From Chlamydiota bacterium (GTDB taxonomy: Bacteria > Chlamydiota > Chlamydiia > Chlamydiales > JAAZZY01), in the NCBI GenBank assembly GCA_022601335.1, contig JAJACV010000010.1, forward strand, positions 1 through 35,208: DNA of 35,208 nucleotides, in the 5' to 3' direction. The position numbers were made by a program, and so were the translations under genes. Positions within the stretch are counted from its first letter, which is position 1; the number at the start of each line of letters is the position of its first letter. Below are positions 16,868-24,874 of the stretch, one piece after another. The notes under the pieces were generated by a model. The model was given only the letters and a program-made list of their open reading frames with translations, searched no databases and had not been told where the DNA came from.

Positions 16868-18067
16868 CTACCAATGATTTAACCTAGAAATTAAATCTTT
16901 CCAAGAAATCGCTTCAACTCCTTTTAAGAGTATTTGAGGCTGAGAGACCTGACAGACTACATAAGCCTGAGTCGCTCCCGGATATTCATTCAAAAAAACT
17001 TCCAGATGTTTGGCATCGCGACGAGAGGGCGTTTTTGTCCACTTGACTTCGATAGGAAGTAAATCTTGATCACGGCTTAAGAGCCAATCCACTTCGAGAC
17101 CTGAAGCGTCTCTCCAAAAGTGCACCGTAGATTTTGCATCTTGCAAGCGAGACCAACGAATAAGCTCCAAGCCAACAAACTGTTCAAAAAGAGCGCCTAA
17201 ATATTTCTCAGGTAGTGTACAGGGTTCTTTAGCTGCCAGTCGACGTAGTCCCAAATCAAACAATATATATTTGGGTGATTTAGTTAACCTCTTACGCGTT
17301 TTGCTTGTTGTATAGGGCTCAATACGCTCAGCGATTAAACAATCTTCCAAAATTTGGTAGTAGGCTGATATGGTGGTTCTGGCTACACCAATATCTTGCG
17401 ATATTTTGTCAAAGTTCACAATATGGCCAGATTCAATAGCAGCGAGCTTAAGAAAGTTTTCAAAGGCTCCTATATCGCGCACTAAAGCTTCTGATCGAAC
17501 CTCGTCCTCTAAATACAAATCAACATAAGAATCGAGTTCTTCTTCACGAATCTGAGGATCCGACTCTAGGTAAATAGCTGGTAAAGATCCATACAACAAA
17601 AAATTTTCAATCAGTGGATAAGGAAGAGATGCCTCTCCAAGATTAATGGGATCCAGGTACAATTGAATCACTCGACCAGGCAGAAGATTGACGTTTTTAT
17701 TGTGTCTCAATTTACGTGCAGAAGATCCTGTTAAAATAAATTGCCCTAATTGTTTATCCACTAAATATTGAATAGCATCCATCAAAGCAGGTACTTTCTG
17801 AACTTCATCAATAACCACCAAAGGAAGTTTTCCGGCTTTTTTTTCTAAAGCCTGAACTTCTCGAATTAATTGATCGGGGTCGGCTTCATACTGACGGCGG
17901 ATTTTTGAAATGAGCAATGTAACCTCAAGGTCTGCTTTATACTGGCCAATGAGGGTCGTCTTCCCAGTTTGTCTAGGACCCAACAATAAAACGCTTTTAC
18001 CTCTCTTAAGAATTCTAGAGAGCTTTTTTTCTAAGGATCTATCCATTGAGAACATTTGATTTTTCAC
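16868..18067 (-). CDS. AAA_14/DUF4143 ATPase with intact PD-(D/E)xK-like C-terminus
   Basis: A 399-residue protein. Walker A is GPRQTGKTT at 30-38, Walker B is LVVIDEVQK with D87/E88, and LTGSSARKL is the sensor 1 segment. A winged-helix segment SQDIGVARTTISAYYQIL follows. The C-terminal domain ends with GLEVDWLL ... LPIEVKWTK, the D..ExK arrangement typical of DUF4143. The start is GTG 18067 or one of the in-frame ATGs shortly after; none has a good ribosome-binding site. A 47-nt near-perfect palindrome abuts the start. Function unknown; ATPases of this type are often scattered through accessory DNA. Confidence 0.88.
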   Translation of the reverse strand: MKNQMFSMDRSLEKKLSRILKRGKSVLLLGPRQTGKTTLIGQYKADLEVTLLISKIRRQYEADPDQLIREVQALEKKAGKLPLVVIDEVQKVPALMDAIQYLVDKQLGQFILTGSSARKLRHNKNVNLLPGRVIQLYLDPINLGEASLPYPLIENFLLYGSLPAIYLESDPQIREEELDSYVDLYLEDEVRSEALVRDIGAFENFLKLAAIESGHIVNFDKISQDIGVARTTISAYYQILEDCLIAERIEPYTTSKTRKRLTKSPKYILFDLGLRRLAAKEPCTLPEKYLGALFEQFVGLELIRWSRLQDAKSTVHFWRDASGLEVDWLLSRDQDLLPIEVKWTKTPSRRDAKHLEVFLNEYPGATQAYVVCQVSQPQILLKGVEAISWKDLISRLNHW

Positions 18068-18071
18068 ATTT

Positions 18072-18118
18072 CGTTGATTTAAACTCTATTTTCATGGAAA
18101 TTAGAGTTTAAATCAACG
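18072..18118. repeat. 47-nt palindrome abutting the DUF4143 gene start
   Basis: Perfect 17-bp arms (18072-18088 and 18102-18118) enclose a 13-nt centre that pairs further (ATTTCC..GAAA with one mismatch), giving a hairpin of about 21 bp. The innermost arm bases CTCTA/TAGAG and the centre recur, in opposite orientation, in the element at 18238-18280, while the outer arms differ completely. Confidence 0.9.
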
Positions 18119-18228
18119 ATTTACACAAAAAACCGTATCAATCTTATATAAAATATCTTAGGTGCTTATCTCTCCTTAGATAGAACACAAAATAGCTTTT
18201 TATCTTCTCAAAATATAGGTATATTCTA

Positions 18229-18280
18229 GGAAATTCGTTTCCATAGGCTCTAATTTCCATGAAAATAGAGCCTATGGAAA
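18229..18280. repeat. Second palindrome with the same core and different arms
   Basis: Perfect 15-bp arms (18238-18252 and 18266-18280) enclose ATTTCCATGAAAA, which is the reverse complement of the centre of the palindrome at 18072-18118. The left arm overlaps a small hairpin GGAAA-TTCG-TTTCC at 18229-18242. It lies 60 nt beyond the S9 peptidase stop but has no T tract, so it is not a typical terminator. Confidence 0.88.
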
Positions 18281-18340
18281 AACTTTAAGTCAGACCTAGA
18301 GTTTTATTTTTGGAAGAATCCCGCCTCTTCTTTATTTATG

Positions 18341-20290
18341 TTAATTGTAAATACGACCCGTAGAATCTGCAATTAGCTTATTTTCAGAAGGACTATATGT
18401 TCCTTTTAGATGTTGAGACAGAAATAACTCTGCTTGGTTCAAATACATCACCTTATTTGCAAAGCTTCCAAATATATGTCCTTCATTTGGGAAGAGGATA
18501 TATGTTACATCCTTACCATGCTTCTTCATGCTATCATAAATTTGTTTAGATTCCTTTTCAGGCACAACATGATCGTTTTTTCCGTGCACTAAAAGAAGAG
18601 GCGCTTGAATTTTATCAAGATGATTCAAAGGAGAGCATTTTTCTAGATATTGTGCTCCTTTTTCAGTTTCGGGATTGCCTCCCATACTGGTAATAAACGC
18701 CTGTTTTGTAAAAAATCTGGTATTATCAGAGAGAGCTTTAGCAGTAAATTCCCAAAACTTTGGAACGCTTCCGAGCACTGTTTTAAGGTTAGATGGCCCG
18801 CAAATTGCTACACAACAAGTAAAATAATCGGGCGTAAATGTTAAAGCTGCTAGTGATTCATATCCTCCATAGCTACCACCAAAGATTGCAAGCTTCCCTG
18901 TTTCAGTTAATCCTCTAGTTATACATGCTTCAATGGCATCTATCACGTCTGTATGAGCTTTTCCGCCCCACTGGCCGTTTCCAGCATTCACAAATGCCTT
19001 ACCAAATCCGGAAGAGAGTCGAAAATTAACGCTTAAGACAGCATAACCACAACTCGCAAGCCACTGATGATAAGAATTAAATTCAAATTTATCTCGTACT
19101 TTGAAGGGTCCTCCATGAGGAACAACAACTAAAGGAATAGGTTTATCAACATAGCCAGCTTTATCATACTTTTTTGGAATAGTAAAATAGCAAACAAGCT
19201 TTTCTCCATCTCTTGCTGTCGCAACCATTTCATACATCTTAGCATATGATTCAGGTCGATTTGTTCCTGAAGGAGAAATTTGCTTAAGCTTAGTTGCATC
19301 TCTATCATACATCCAAAAATAAACCCCTTTATCAGGAATACTATTAGATACAATCCATGTGTTACCAACTAGGTTCTGGCTTACAAGTTCAAAATTCGAA
19401 CCCACTTTTTGAGACAAAAACTCAATATCCTTTTGAATTGATGTGTCTAAGACATGCCATTTTTTCTGTGTATAATAGGAAGCATAAGCTTTAGGAAAGC
19501 CTTGAACAAATAGAACTTCATCAACATCGCTAAAGTCTTGACCACCTAACACGTCTTCTTGGAAAGGTGCTACGATACTTTTTTGTGTTAACTGATTTGT
19601 GTTTGTAAAACGATTGTCTAAAAAATAGACCACTTTGTTTGAAGAGTTATAAGAAATAAACTCTGCCTGAAAAGCTTCTTCTGAAATCAGATTTAAGAAC
19701 ACGTCATTATTTTTCAAGAAAACAGTCCAAGAGCCATCTTCATTAATCTTCATTTTGAGAACGACTTCTAACTCATCACTGACAAGAAACTTCGCATAGA
19801 TATCATTTTGAAGAACGAGCGAAAGATTCCCAGAGTCTAAATCAAGAAGGTAAAGGTCGTGAAAATGTGGATTTCTATCATTTAATCCAACGAGAGCTTG
19901 ATTTTTGGAAGGACTAAGTTTAATGACTTTTGCAGTAACTCCGGTAAACTGCCCTGTGTAAGAAATATGTTCTTTTGACTCTACATCAAAACCATGTAAA
20001 TTAAGCTGACCTGTACCATTTTCATCCTTCAGAAGCAATACTTTCTTACTATCTGCCGACCAAAAGAATTGAACAATTTCAGGAGTTGTAAAAGAGCTTA
20101 GGCGCGTGAATGAGGTTGAATCCCCTGTCACAGGCAAGACAACTACATTTGCAATTCCAGCCTCGTTGGCTCCAACTTTTGCAAGAAGCTTTCCATCAGG
20201 GCTAATTTTTGCAGATATAAATTCAGGAGCACGGCAAAGCTTTTCTTTTGTAATATCCGCATATGCATTTTTTGTTCCTGTAATCGCCAT
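18341..20290 (-). CDS. S9 family peptidase (prolyl oligopeptidase type)
   Basis: A 649-residue protein with a beta-propeller-like N-terminal half (repeated LSPSKNQALVG, ISPDGKLLAKVG motifs) and a C-terminal alpha/beta hydrolase. Catalytic residues are S473 in GGSYGGYES, D573 in HGKNDHVVP and H605 in NEGHIFG, with the normal S9 spacing. The oxyanion region is VVPHGGPFKVRD. The frame is open to a GTG at 20299, but AGGTGG stands at the right distance before ATG 20290, which I choose. No clear signal peptide is seen. It probably degrades peptides, possibly of host origin (inference). Upstream lies a transposase remnant. Confidence 0.9.
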   Translation of the reverse strand: MAITGTKNAYADITKEKLCRAPEFISAKISPDGKLLAKVGANEAGIANVVVLPVTGDSTSFTRLSSFTTPEIVQFFWSADSKKVLLLKDENGTGQLNLHGFDVESKEHISYTGQFTGVTAKVIKLSPSKNQALVGLNDRNPHFHDLYLLDLDSGNLSLVLQNDIYAKFLVSDELEVVLKMKINEDGSWTVFLKNNDVFLNLISEEAFQAEFISYNSSNKVVYFLDNRFTNTNQLTQKSIVAPFQEDVLGGQDFSDVDEVLFVQGFPKAYASYYTQKKWHVLDTSIQKDIEFLSQKVGSNFELVSQNLVGNTWIVSNSIPDKGVYFWMYDRDATKLKQISPSGTNRPESYAKMYEMVATARDGEKLVCYFTIPKKYDKAGYVDKPIPLVVVPHGGPFKVRDKFEFNSYHQWLASCGYAVLSVNFRLSSGFGKAFVNAGNGQWGGKAHTDVIDAIEACITRGLTETGKLAIFGGSYGGYESLAALTFTPDYFTCCVAICGPSNLKTVLGSVPKFWEFTAKALSDNTRFFTKQAFITSMGGNPETEKGAQYLEKCSPLNHLDKIQAPLLLVHGKNDHVVPEKESKQIYDSMKKHGKDVTYILFPNEGHIFGSFANKVMYLNQAELFLSQHLKGTYSPSENKLIADSTGRIYN

Positions 20291-20327
20291 AAATACCACC
20301 TAAAAAATTAAAAAAAAATTGTTCCTT

Positions 20328-20402
20328 AAATTAGTAAATAGAGGAAATTTCTTTCTCTGGGTTGAGCAAGATACTTCTAATCAATACAAGGTCCGAAAAA
20401 TA
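20328..20402 (+). pseudogene. Transposase remnant, second copy
   Basis: In one frame this short stretch reads KLVNRGNFFLWVEQDTSNQ, clearly related at DNA and protein level to the fragment at 21335-21538 (KLVNRGNIFLSIDEDTFNQ). It is a decayed piece of the same transposase N-terminal region, on the same strand, and lies between the S9 peptidase and the MNT gene. Confidence 0.7.
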
Positions 20403-20419
20403 ATATTGCTTTAGAAATC

Positions 20420-20740
20420 TTAAACTTTAAGGTAAAACTCGCCTCCTACTCGATTAATATGATCTATTAAATCAGAATTTTCAATGAGATTATAAATTGA
20501 AAGGTCAATTGTATAAGGAAGCAGCAAATCATCTAATGAATTTTCAATAGCTACAAGGTCTTGGTAATCAAGATTTTTTCCCTGCAAGCTTAAGTCAATA
20601 TCAGATCCAGGCCTATAATTTCCTTTTGCCCTAGAACCATAGATTATGACTTTGTTTAAATTTGGGAAAAGTTTGAAAACATTTTGGATTGCTGCTATTT
20701 CAGCAGCTTTAAGACCATATTTTGTGCGAGATAAATTCAC
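20420..20740 (-). CDS. mntA: MntA-type minimal nucleotidyltransferase antitoxin
   Basis: A 106-residue nucleotidyltransferase with the full GSX10DXD motif: G35-S36 in YGSRAKGNYRPGSDIDL and D47/D49. In characterised HepT/MntA pairs, MntA neutralises the HEPN RNase toxin by transferring AMP to a tyrosine next to its active-site histidine. The ATG overlaps the stop of the HEPN gene by 4 nt, so the pair is translationally coupled with the toxin first. It ends 18 nt from a transposase remnant. Confidence 0.88.
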   Translation of the reverse strand: MNLSRTKYGLKAAEIAAIQNVFKLFPNLNKVIIYGSRAKGNYRPGSDIDLSLQGKNLDYQDLVAIENSLDDLLLPYTIDLSIYNLIENSDLIDHINRVGGEFYLKV

Positions 20741-21150
20741 TCTTTTAAGCTTTCCATTTTGTTAAAAAATAATTTAAAAGCTGGGAAATAAGCTTTAAGA
20801 ATTCTCTGAGAAATTTTCTCTGCAAGCTCGCGGTTGTAGGTATGAGATGTTCGATTACGACTTTGAATCATTTCCATCCAAATATCACCACTCTGAATCA
20901 AACCTGTTTTAAAAGCTTCTCGAGAAGCATCGCGTGATCCAGTAATAGCTGAATTTCCCTGAAAGTAAAAATAATCTTTTATTACATTCCAAGATAATTC
21001 ATGAGTAAATTCAAAAGCCTGTATAAGCCCTTGTTGTTCTAATAAAGATAAATCTCGTTGCTTTGCAAGTTCCACTGCATCGCCTAATTGCCCAAGCGCA
21101 AGTTTTAAATTACTTAAGCGCTGTTGCCAGCGAATATCTTTATTATTCAT
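20737..21150 (-). CDS. hepT: HepT-like HEPN RNase toxin (HI0074-type)
   Basis: A 137-residue helical HEPN protein from ATG 21150 (the frame is open to a TTG 9 nt earlier). The HepT catalytic motif RX4HXY is intact as R98-NRTS-H103-T-Y105, in SRNRTSHTYN. Y105 is the position that MntA AMPylates in studied pairs. It resembles the 'nucleotidyltransferase substrate-binding' family of HI0074. The predicted role is an RNase toxin held in check by the partner downstream. A GAAGAG lies very close to the ATG. Confidence 0.87.
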   Translation of the reverse strand: MNNKDIRWQQRLSNLKLALGQLGDAVELAKQRDLSLLEQQGLIQAFEFTHELSWNVIKDYFYFQGNSAITGSRDASREAFKTGLIQSGDIWMEMIQSRNRTSHTYNRELAEKISQRILKAYFPAFKLFFNKMESLKE

Positions 21151-21334
21151 ACTCTTCAATCTCTAGTATAACAATTGTCCACACTGAACATTTGTCGTGG
21201 ATTTTATCAATAAAGTTGTTATTGGTGAACAGAATACCCAAAAAAGTGAAAAAAACTACCCTGAATTGGGATTTATTGAAATAACCAGCTAAGTCAGATC
21301 TGACAAATAAATATTTAGAAAAATAAGTGTATAA

Positions 21335-21538
21335 ATGAAAATGGACCCCCTAATTGTTCAAAACTGCAGTCCAAAGATGAGCTACGTAAAACGTAACTGT
21401 CGAGAATATAACCAAAAATTGGTAAACAGAGGAAATATTTTTCTCTCGATTGATGAAGATACTTTTAATCAATGGATTGTAAAGAAGAAAAAGCCGGGTC
21501 GACCCGCTTTTTCTTCTTCTGTTATTCAGGTTGGATAA
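21335..21538 (+). pseudogene. IS5-type transposase, N-terminal fragment
   Basis: A 67-codon frame with KRNCREYNQKLVNRGN, an FLSIDEDTFNQW segment and KKKPGRPAFSSSVIQVG. This is the DNA-binding N-terminus typical of IS5-group transposases (W-x-x-YN-x-x-L-x-x-RG ... GRP-x-x-YSD-x-x-I). It stops right after that region and carries none of the DDE domain. A perfect 12-bp palindrome GTCAGATCTGAC at 21293-21304 lies just upstream and could be an old element end. Confidence 0.75.
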
Positions 21539-21546
21539 AGAACTAC

Positions 21547-21600
21547 TAGAGCCTCAATTTACGACTCCCAACTATACTTTAATAATCGGCAGAGGCTCTA
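21547..21600 (-). terminator. Hairpin at the 3' end of the kinase-like gene
   Basis: 9-bp perfect arms TAGAGCCTC / GAGGCTCTA with a 36-nt loop that contains the kinase stop codon. Only a weak T-rich run follows on the minus strand, so termination is possible but uncertain. Confidence 0.35.
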
Positions 21601-22718
21601 AGAAGGAAAAGTGAAATACGGTATTCGTCTCTAGGCACATCAAAGTTAAGACTTCCTTCGTCTATTCTTTGCCAGAGCTCTTTTAAATTATTAAAAGTAG
21701 GCTCTCCATCGCGAGGTTGCTTAACCTCGTCTTTTATTTTGGCAAGGCCAGGAAGAGCAAGAGTCGCGCTGAAAGCAAAAGCAATACGTCTCAGTTGAGA
21801 AAACTCCTCTAACTCTTTGTCACTTGGCACTCTCTCTAAATAAAGAGAAAGTAATTCTTCTCCTTCCTTTGGAAATAACGTTTGATAGTTTGCAAAATAA
21901 GCCACATCATAAAAAGGATGTCCTAATCCTCCAAGTTCCCAGTCTATAAACCAAAAACGACTACCATCATATAAAAGATTCTCAGAACGAAAGTCATTGT
22001 GAGTAAGAACATGCTTCCCTGCCGGCCATGGAGTATTTACGACCCTATCTAATAGCTTTGAATCTTCCTTGCTGAGAAAGTCGTTCGGTAATTCATGGTA
22101 GCTACGTTTTACGTAATCAAGTGCGATACGCTCTATAATTTGCCCATCTAGTTCTTGAGTATCATGAACCTCACGAATCAACTTCATCAGGCTCTCATAT
22201 GCGTTTGGAATTTTGTTGATAATATTCGGATCCCGACCTGCAGCAAGCTCATTGTGAACGTAATCCATAGCTACAATTCCGCGCTCTGGATTACTATAAT
22301 AAATTTCTGGAGAGATGCCATTGAAACCCATTTGCTTTTGAATTGCAAATTCTTGAAGTATTCCCTTTGATCCGAATATACCCGAAGAATATCTAACAAG
22401 AAACTCTTTTTCAGTTGTAATAACTTTGTAAATTTTTGCCCCTGAGAGTCCCCCTCCAACCGCTTCTATTTTTAATTCCTTTTTATTCGGAAAAATCTCT
22501 TCAAAATCTTTTTCTCCTAGATTTTCTAGTGGACTACCTATCTCAAATGGAGGACTTTTAAATTTTTTGTTATTCATACAGATTCGCATATCCCCTTTAA
22601 TATCTGATTGTTCTACTGCTTGAATCATGGCCAAAGTGTCCATATTTGTCATCTGAAAATATGCCACTCGCGTGTCATGATACTTTACGAAAGATATGGT
22701 CCTTAGCGCTGATTGCAT
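21579..22718 (-). CDS. Choline/aminoglycoside phosphotransferase family kinase
   Basis: A protein-kinase-like small-molecule kinase of up to 379 residues. The catalytic loop is HNDFRSENLL (H-x-D-x-x-x-x-N) and the metal-binding loop FIDWELGGLGHPFYD. An N-lobe with GGGLSGAKIYKV and a lysine in the following strand (TEKEFLVRYSS is less typical) precede it. It resembles LicA/ChoK choline kinases more than antibiotic kinases. The start is uncertain: the frame runs to 22766, but its first codons lie inside a tRNA-Leu remnant, so I take ATG 22718; ATGs at 22652 and 22643 are alternatives. A decayed partial copy is at 23825-23975. Confidence 0.72.
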   Translation of the reverse strand: MQSALRTISFVKYHDTRVAYFQMTNMDTLAMIQAVEQSDIKGDMRICMNNKKFKSPPFEIGSPLENLGEKDFEEIFPNKKELKIEAVGGGLSGAKIYKVITTEKEFLVRYSSGIFGSKGILQEFAIQKQMGFNGISPEIYYSNPERGIVAMDYVHNELAAGRDPNIINKIPNAYESLMKLIREVHDTQELDGQIIERIALDYVKRSYHELPNDFLSKEDSKLLDRVVNTPWPAGKHVLTHNDFRSENLLYDGSRFWFIDWELGGLGHPFYDVAYFANYQTLFPKEGEELLSLYLERVPSDKELEEFSQLRRIAFAFSATLALPGLAKIKDEVKQPRDGEPTFNNLKELWQRIDEGSLNFDVPRDEYRISLFLLRASADY

Positions 22719-22740
22719 ATAACTGTTTGACTTACAATGT

Positions 22741-22800
22741 TGCTCAAAGCAGGATCGAATCTGCACGTCCCTCTGAGCAAGGGATTTTAAATCTCTTAAC
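22741..22800 (-). other. tRNA-Leu(UAA) 3'-half remnant (attachment-site-like)
   Basis: On the minus strand this matches the anticodon-loop-to-3'-end portion of tRNA-Leu(UAA): TTTAAAATCCCTTGCTC, a degenerate variable arm, GTGCAGATTCGATCCTGC as the T arm, and TTTGAGCA as the acceptor end. The acceptor end is identical to that of the copy at 27581. The 5' half is absent. It reads as an old integration junction. Confidence 0.7.
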
Positions 22801-22882
22801 TTTCCATAAACTACAAATAAATTGCTTTTTATTTCTTAAGTCACTTAAAATAAGAATCCATTAAATAAATTTGCAGGTATTT

Positions 22883-23827
22883 ATGTCAATCACAGCACTC
22901 AGAGCATTAGGGGGAACTATTGCAGCTGGTTCTGTAGGTACAGTACTGTGGATAGAACATCAAGCATCCACATTACCAAAAGATAGACAAAGACCTCTGG
23001 CAGATCGCCTTCTCGAAGTTGGCTCTTCTGTAGTCCGAAGTTTTAGACTTAATGGCAAACCTCCTTCTATAAAACATTTGAAACTTGTAGCGTCTCTACC
23101 ATCTCCCGATTATGCAGAGAAAAATACGGCTCTGTCAGATCAAGAGAAAAAGATAGCTAAAACCGCATGTTTTGCAGGCTACTTGGCAAAGGTAGATACC
23201 CACTATTGGAATAGTGATGGTACACGCGGGAAGACTTCAGGCAAGAATACTGACCTGCCTGTTTTTAACTATTCCTCTGATTTATCCATCGAATTACTTG
23301 GAAGACCTTTTAAAAACTTTATTTATGCGGGAGAAACTCATCGGTTATCCAAGAACACTCGGGAAGATCTTTTGGCAAATAACTATATAAGTTGCCAGTC
23401 TTCTAGGAACAACTATTTTAAACCTCATGAGAAGCCTTTATTACCCTCCATAGCTACAGAAGAAGTTCTAATCACAGGAACCACGGACCGTAGCAAATGC
23501 CTCAGATTTCGGAAGCAGTTTTTAAAAGATATAGCGTATGCAGCAGCAACAAAAGAGGGTATTGACCCTCTCCACCCTTTATCGGCTACTGTAGTTCGTG
23601 AACGAACCTCAGTTCTCTCCATCGAATCTACTGGTGACTTAGCAAACCTTTCACCTTCAGCTAAACAACTTATTAAACTCCGGGAATTCAGAGTATCTCC
23701 TAATATAACTCATGAGGGTGACTATAAGGAACTTGGTGCTATAACAGTAACAGACCCCTCTTATAAAGAAGGAGACGTCTATTATGCAAAACTACTTACA
23801 AATGCTCTAATGGCACCTTCAAAGTAA
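22883..23827 (+). CDS. Hypothetical protein, N-terminal membrane anchor
   Basis: A 314-residue protein that I do not recognise. ATG 22883 has AGGT 5 nt before it. The frame is open from a TTG 12 nt earlier. The first 25 residues (ALRALGGTIAAGSVGTVLWIE) form a likely membrane anchor or uncleaved signal. The rest is soluble and basic, with single cysteines in a CFAGYLAKVDTHYW segment and DRSKCLRF. It lies between a tRNA-Leu remnant and a kinase-gene remnant, and its stop codon sits exactly at the border of that remnant. This suggests it arrived with, or was trimmed by, a rearrangement. A host-directed role is possible but unsupported. Confidence 0.6.
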   Translation: MSITALRALGGTIAAGSVGTVLWIEHQASTLPKDRQRPLADRLLEVGSSVVRSFRLNGKPPSIKHLKLVASLPSPDYAEKNTALSDQEKKIAKTACFAGYLAKVDTHYWNSDGTRGKTSGKNTDLPVFNYSSDLSIELLGRPFKNFIYAGETHRLSKNTREDLLANNYISCQSSRNNYFKPHEKPLLPSIATEEVLITGTTDRSKCLRFRKQFLKDIAYAAATKEGIDPLHPLSATVVRERTSVLSIESTGDLANLSPSAKQLIKLREFRVSPNITHEGDYKELGAITVTDPSYKEGDVYYAKLLTNALMAPSK

Positions 23828-24000
23828 AGAGAAAGTAATTATTATCCTTCCTTTGGAAATATCGTTTGATACTTTGCAAAATAAACCACATCATAAAAAG
23901 GATGTCCTAATCCTCTTTAATATCATATTGTTCTAAAGCTTAAACTAAGGTCAAAATTACACCAATATTTCAAGTTGGATTGAATCTGTGGTTATTGCTT
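23825..24000 (-). pseudogene. Decayed partial duplicate of the choline-kinase-like gene
   Basis: Positions 23825-23915 align almost without gaps to 21841-21931 inside the kinase gene. Positions 23915-23975 then align to the N-terminal coding part at about 22594-22655. The intervening 660 nt or so are missing. Both pieces keep the same order and strand. Immediately after, 23970-24000 (GGATTGAATCTGTGG) may be a very worn copy of the tRNA remnant that follows the intact kinase gene. No open frame survives. Confidence 0.8.
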
Positions 24001-24131
24001 AAGACCTTCTTTCATATATAATTATGGACAATTGAGGTTTTAGAGTGCCTAAATTGTCCTAAAAAACAAATAATTTTAAATATTTTATCATTTTTTCACA
24101 AAAACTACACGGACTGCGAAACAGTTTCTCT

Positions 24132-24554
24132 CTAGATTTTAGTATGCTGAGTTAGACGACAATACTCCTGATCTACAAATGCCTTGAAAACAGCTCCTAC
24201 TTCATTATCCAATTTTAAGTCACCTGTCCAAGATTCGTCTTTTAATAAATAATTAGCGAATGGTACGACTTTAGAATCTCCAGTATAGATCTCTGACAAT
24301 GATCCTATATCTTCTGGTGGGTTTAACCTATTCACCACAAATTGAGAAGGACCTGTAGCTACTATTTTATGGGAACAATATACCTTCCCATAGTCTCCTG
24401 TATAACTCATAAAGGCGGCAGATTGCTTTGCTGTTGGATGGTACATAAGATCGAAATAGCTAGGAGAGCCATCTCTAGCCTTAGGCGCTCTACTCCTAGG
24501 TGAGTAGATTCTCATTTTGCTAAATTCCATCAACATCGGCATTTTAGAGGTCAT
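24132..24554 (-). CDS. Hypothetical protein
   Basis: A 140-residue soluble protein that I do not recognise. GGAG lies 7 nt before the ATG (24554), which supports it being expressed. It has a basic N-terminus rich in Met and Arg, a central YFDLMYHPTAKQSAAFMSYTG, and an acidic C-terminal third. There is no signal peptide or membrane segment. It lies between the kinase-gene remnant and a tRNA-Leu-like segment, reading away from the latter. A 304-nt stretch before it (23828-24131) holds only the kinase remnant. Confidence 0.55.
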   Translation of the reverse strand: MTSKMPMLMEFSKMRIYSPRSRAPKARDGSPSYFDLMYHPTAKQSAAFMSYTGDYGKVYCSHKIVATGPSQFVVNRLNPPEDIGSLSEIYTGDSKVVPFANYLLKDESWTGDLKLDNEVGAVFKAFVDQEYCRLTQHTKI

Positions 24555-24576
24555 TTAAACTCCGGATTAATTAGAT

Positions 24577-24652
24577 TACTTGAAATAGGACTTGAACCTG
24601 CACGGGCATAAAGCCCAAGGGATTTTAAGTCCCTTAATTTTAACACTAAGCA
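24577..24652 (-). other. tRNA-Leu-like segment with altered 5' half
   Basis: On the minus strand it reads TGCTTAG..., an intact anticodon hairpin AGGGA-CTTAAAA-TCCCT (anticodon UAA), a variable arm GGGC-TTTAT-GCCC that pairs perfectly though its sequence differs from the intact gene, then a T arm with one mismatch and a poor acceptor end. The D arm is missing. The 5' half TGCTTAGTG is shared with the copy at 27581, not with the intact tRNA at 34159. Probably an element end (att) rather than a working tRNA. Confidence 0.6.
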
Positions 24653-24837
24653 CAATAATCTGCAATCCCCTCACTTTTTTGCTTTTGATAAACCGTTGCG
24701 CCCATCTCCCAATAAAGATTCACCAGCTCCCGATTGACAGTAGTAGCAGCTTTTATTTGAGATGAAAGAATACGCTCCTTTATCTCAGTAAGACAGGCTT
24801 TATAACTCTTTGGAAGTATGTTTTGAGATGGCTCCAC
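24646..24837 (-). pseudogene. DUF1016 (YhcG-like) nuclease, N-terminal fragment
   Basis: A 63-codon frame from GTG 24837: LPKSYKACLTEIKERILSSQ, then a region with VNRELVNLYWEMGATVYQKQ. This is the N-terminal domain of DUF1016/YhcG proteins, whose C-terminal PD-(D/E)xK nuclease domain is gone. The last codons (DYCA-stop) are already part of the tRNA-like segment, so truncation happened at that junction. A bipartite inverted repeat abuts the start codon. Confidence 0.78.
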
Positions 24838-24874
24838 GATACTCTTAGATATTTATATTATCTAAATGAGTATC
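24838..24874. repeat. Bipartite inverted repeat abutting the DUF1016 start codon
   Basis: GATACTC-TTAGATA, 7-nt loop, TATCTAA-AT-GAGTATC: 14 paired bases with a 2-nt bulge, directly next to the GTG start on the upstream side. A possible operator or leader hairpin. Confidence 0.65.
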
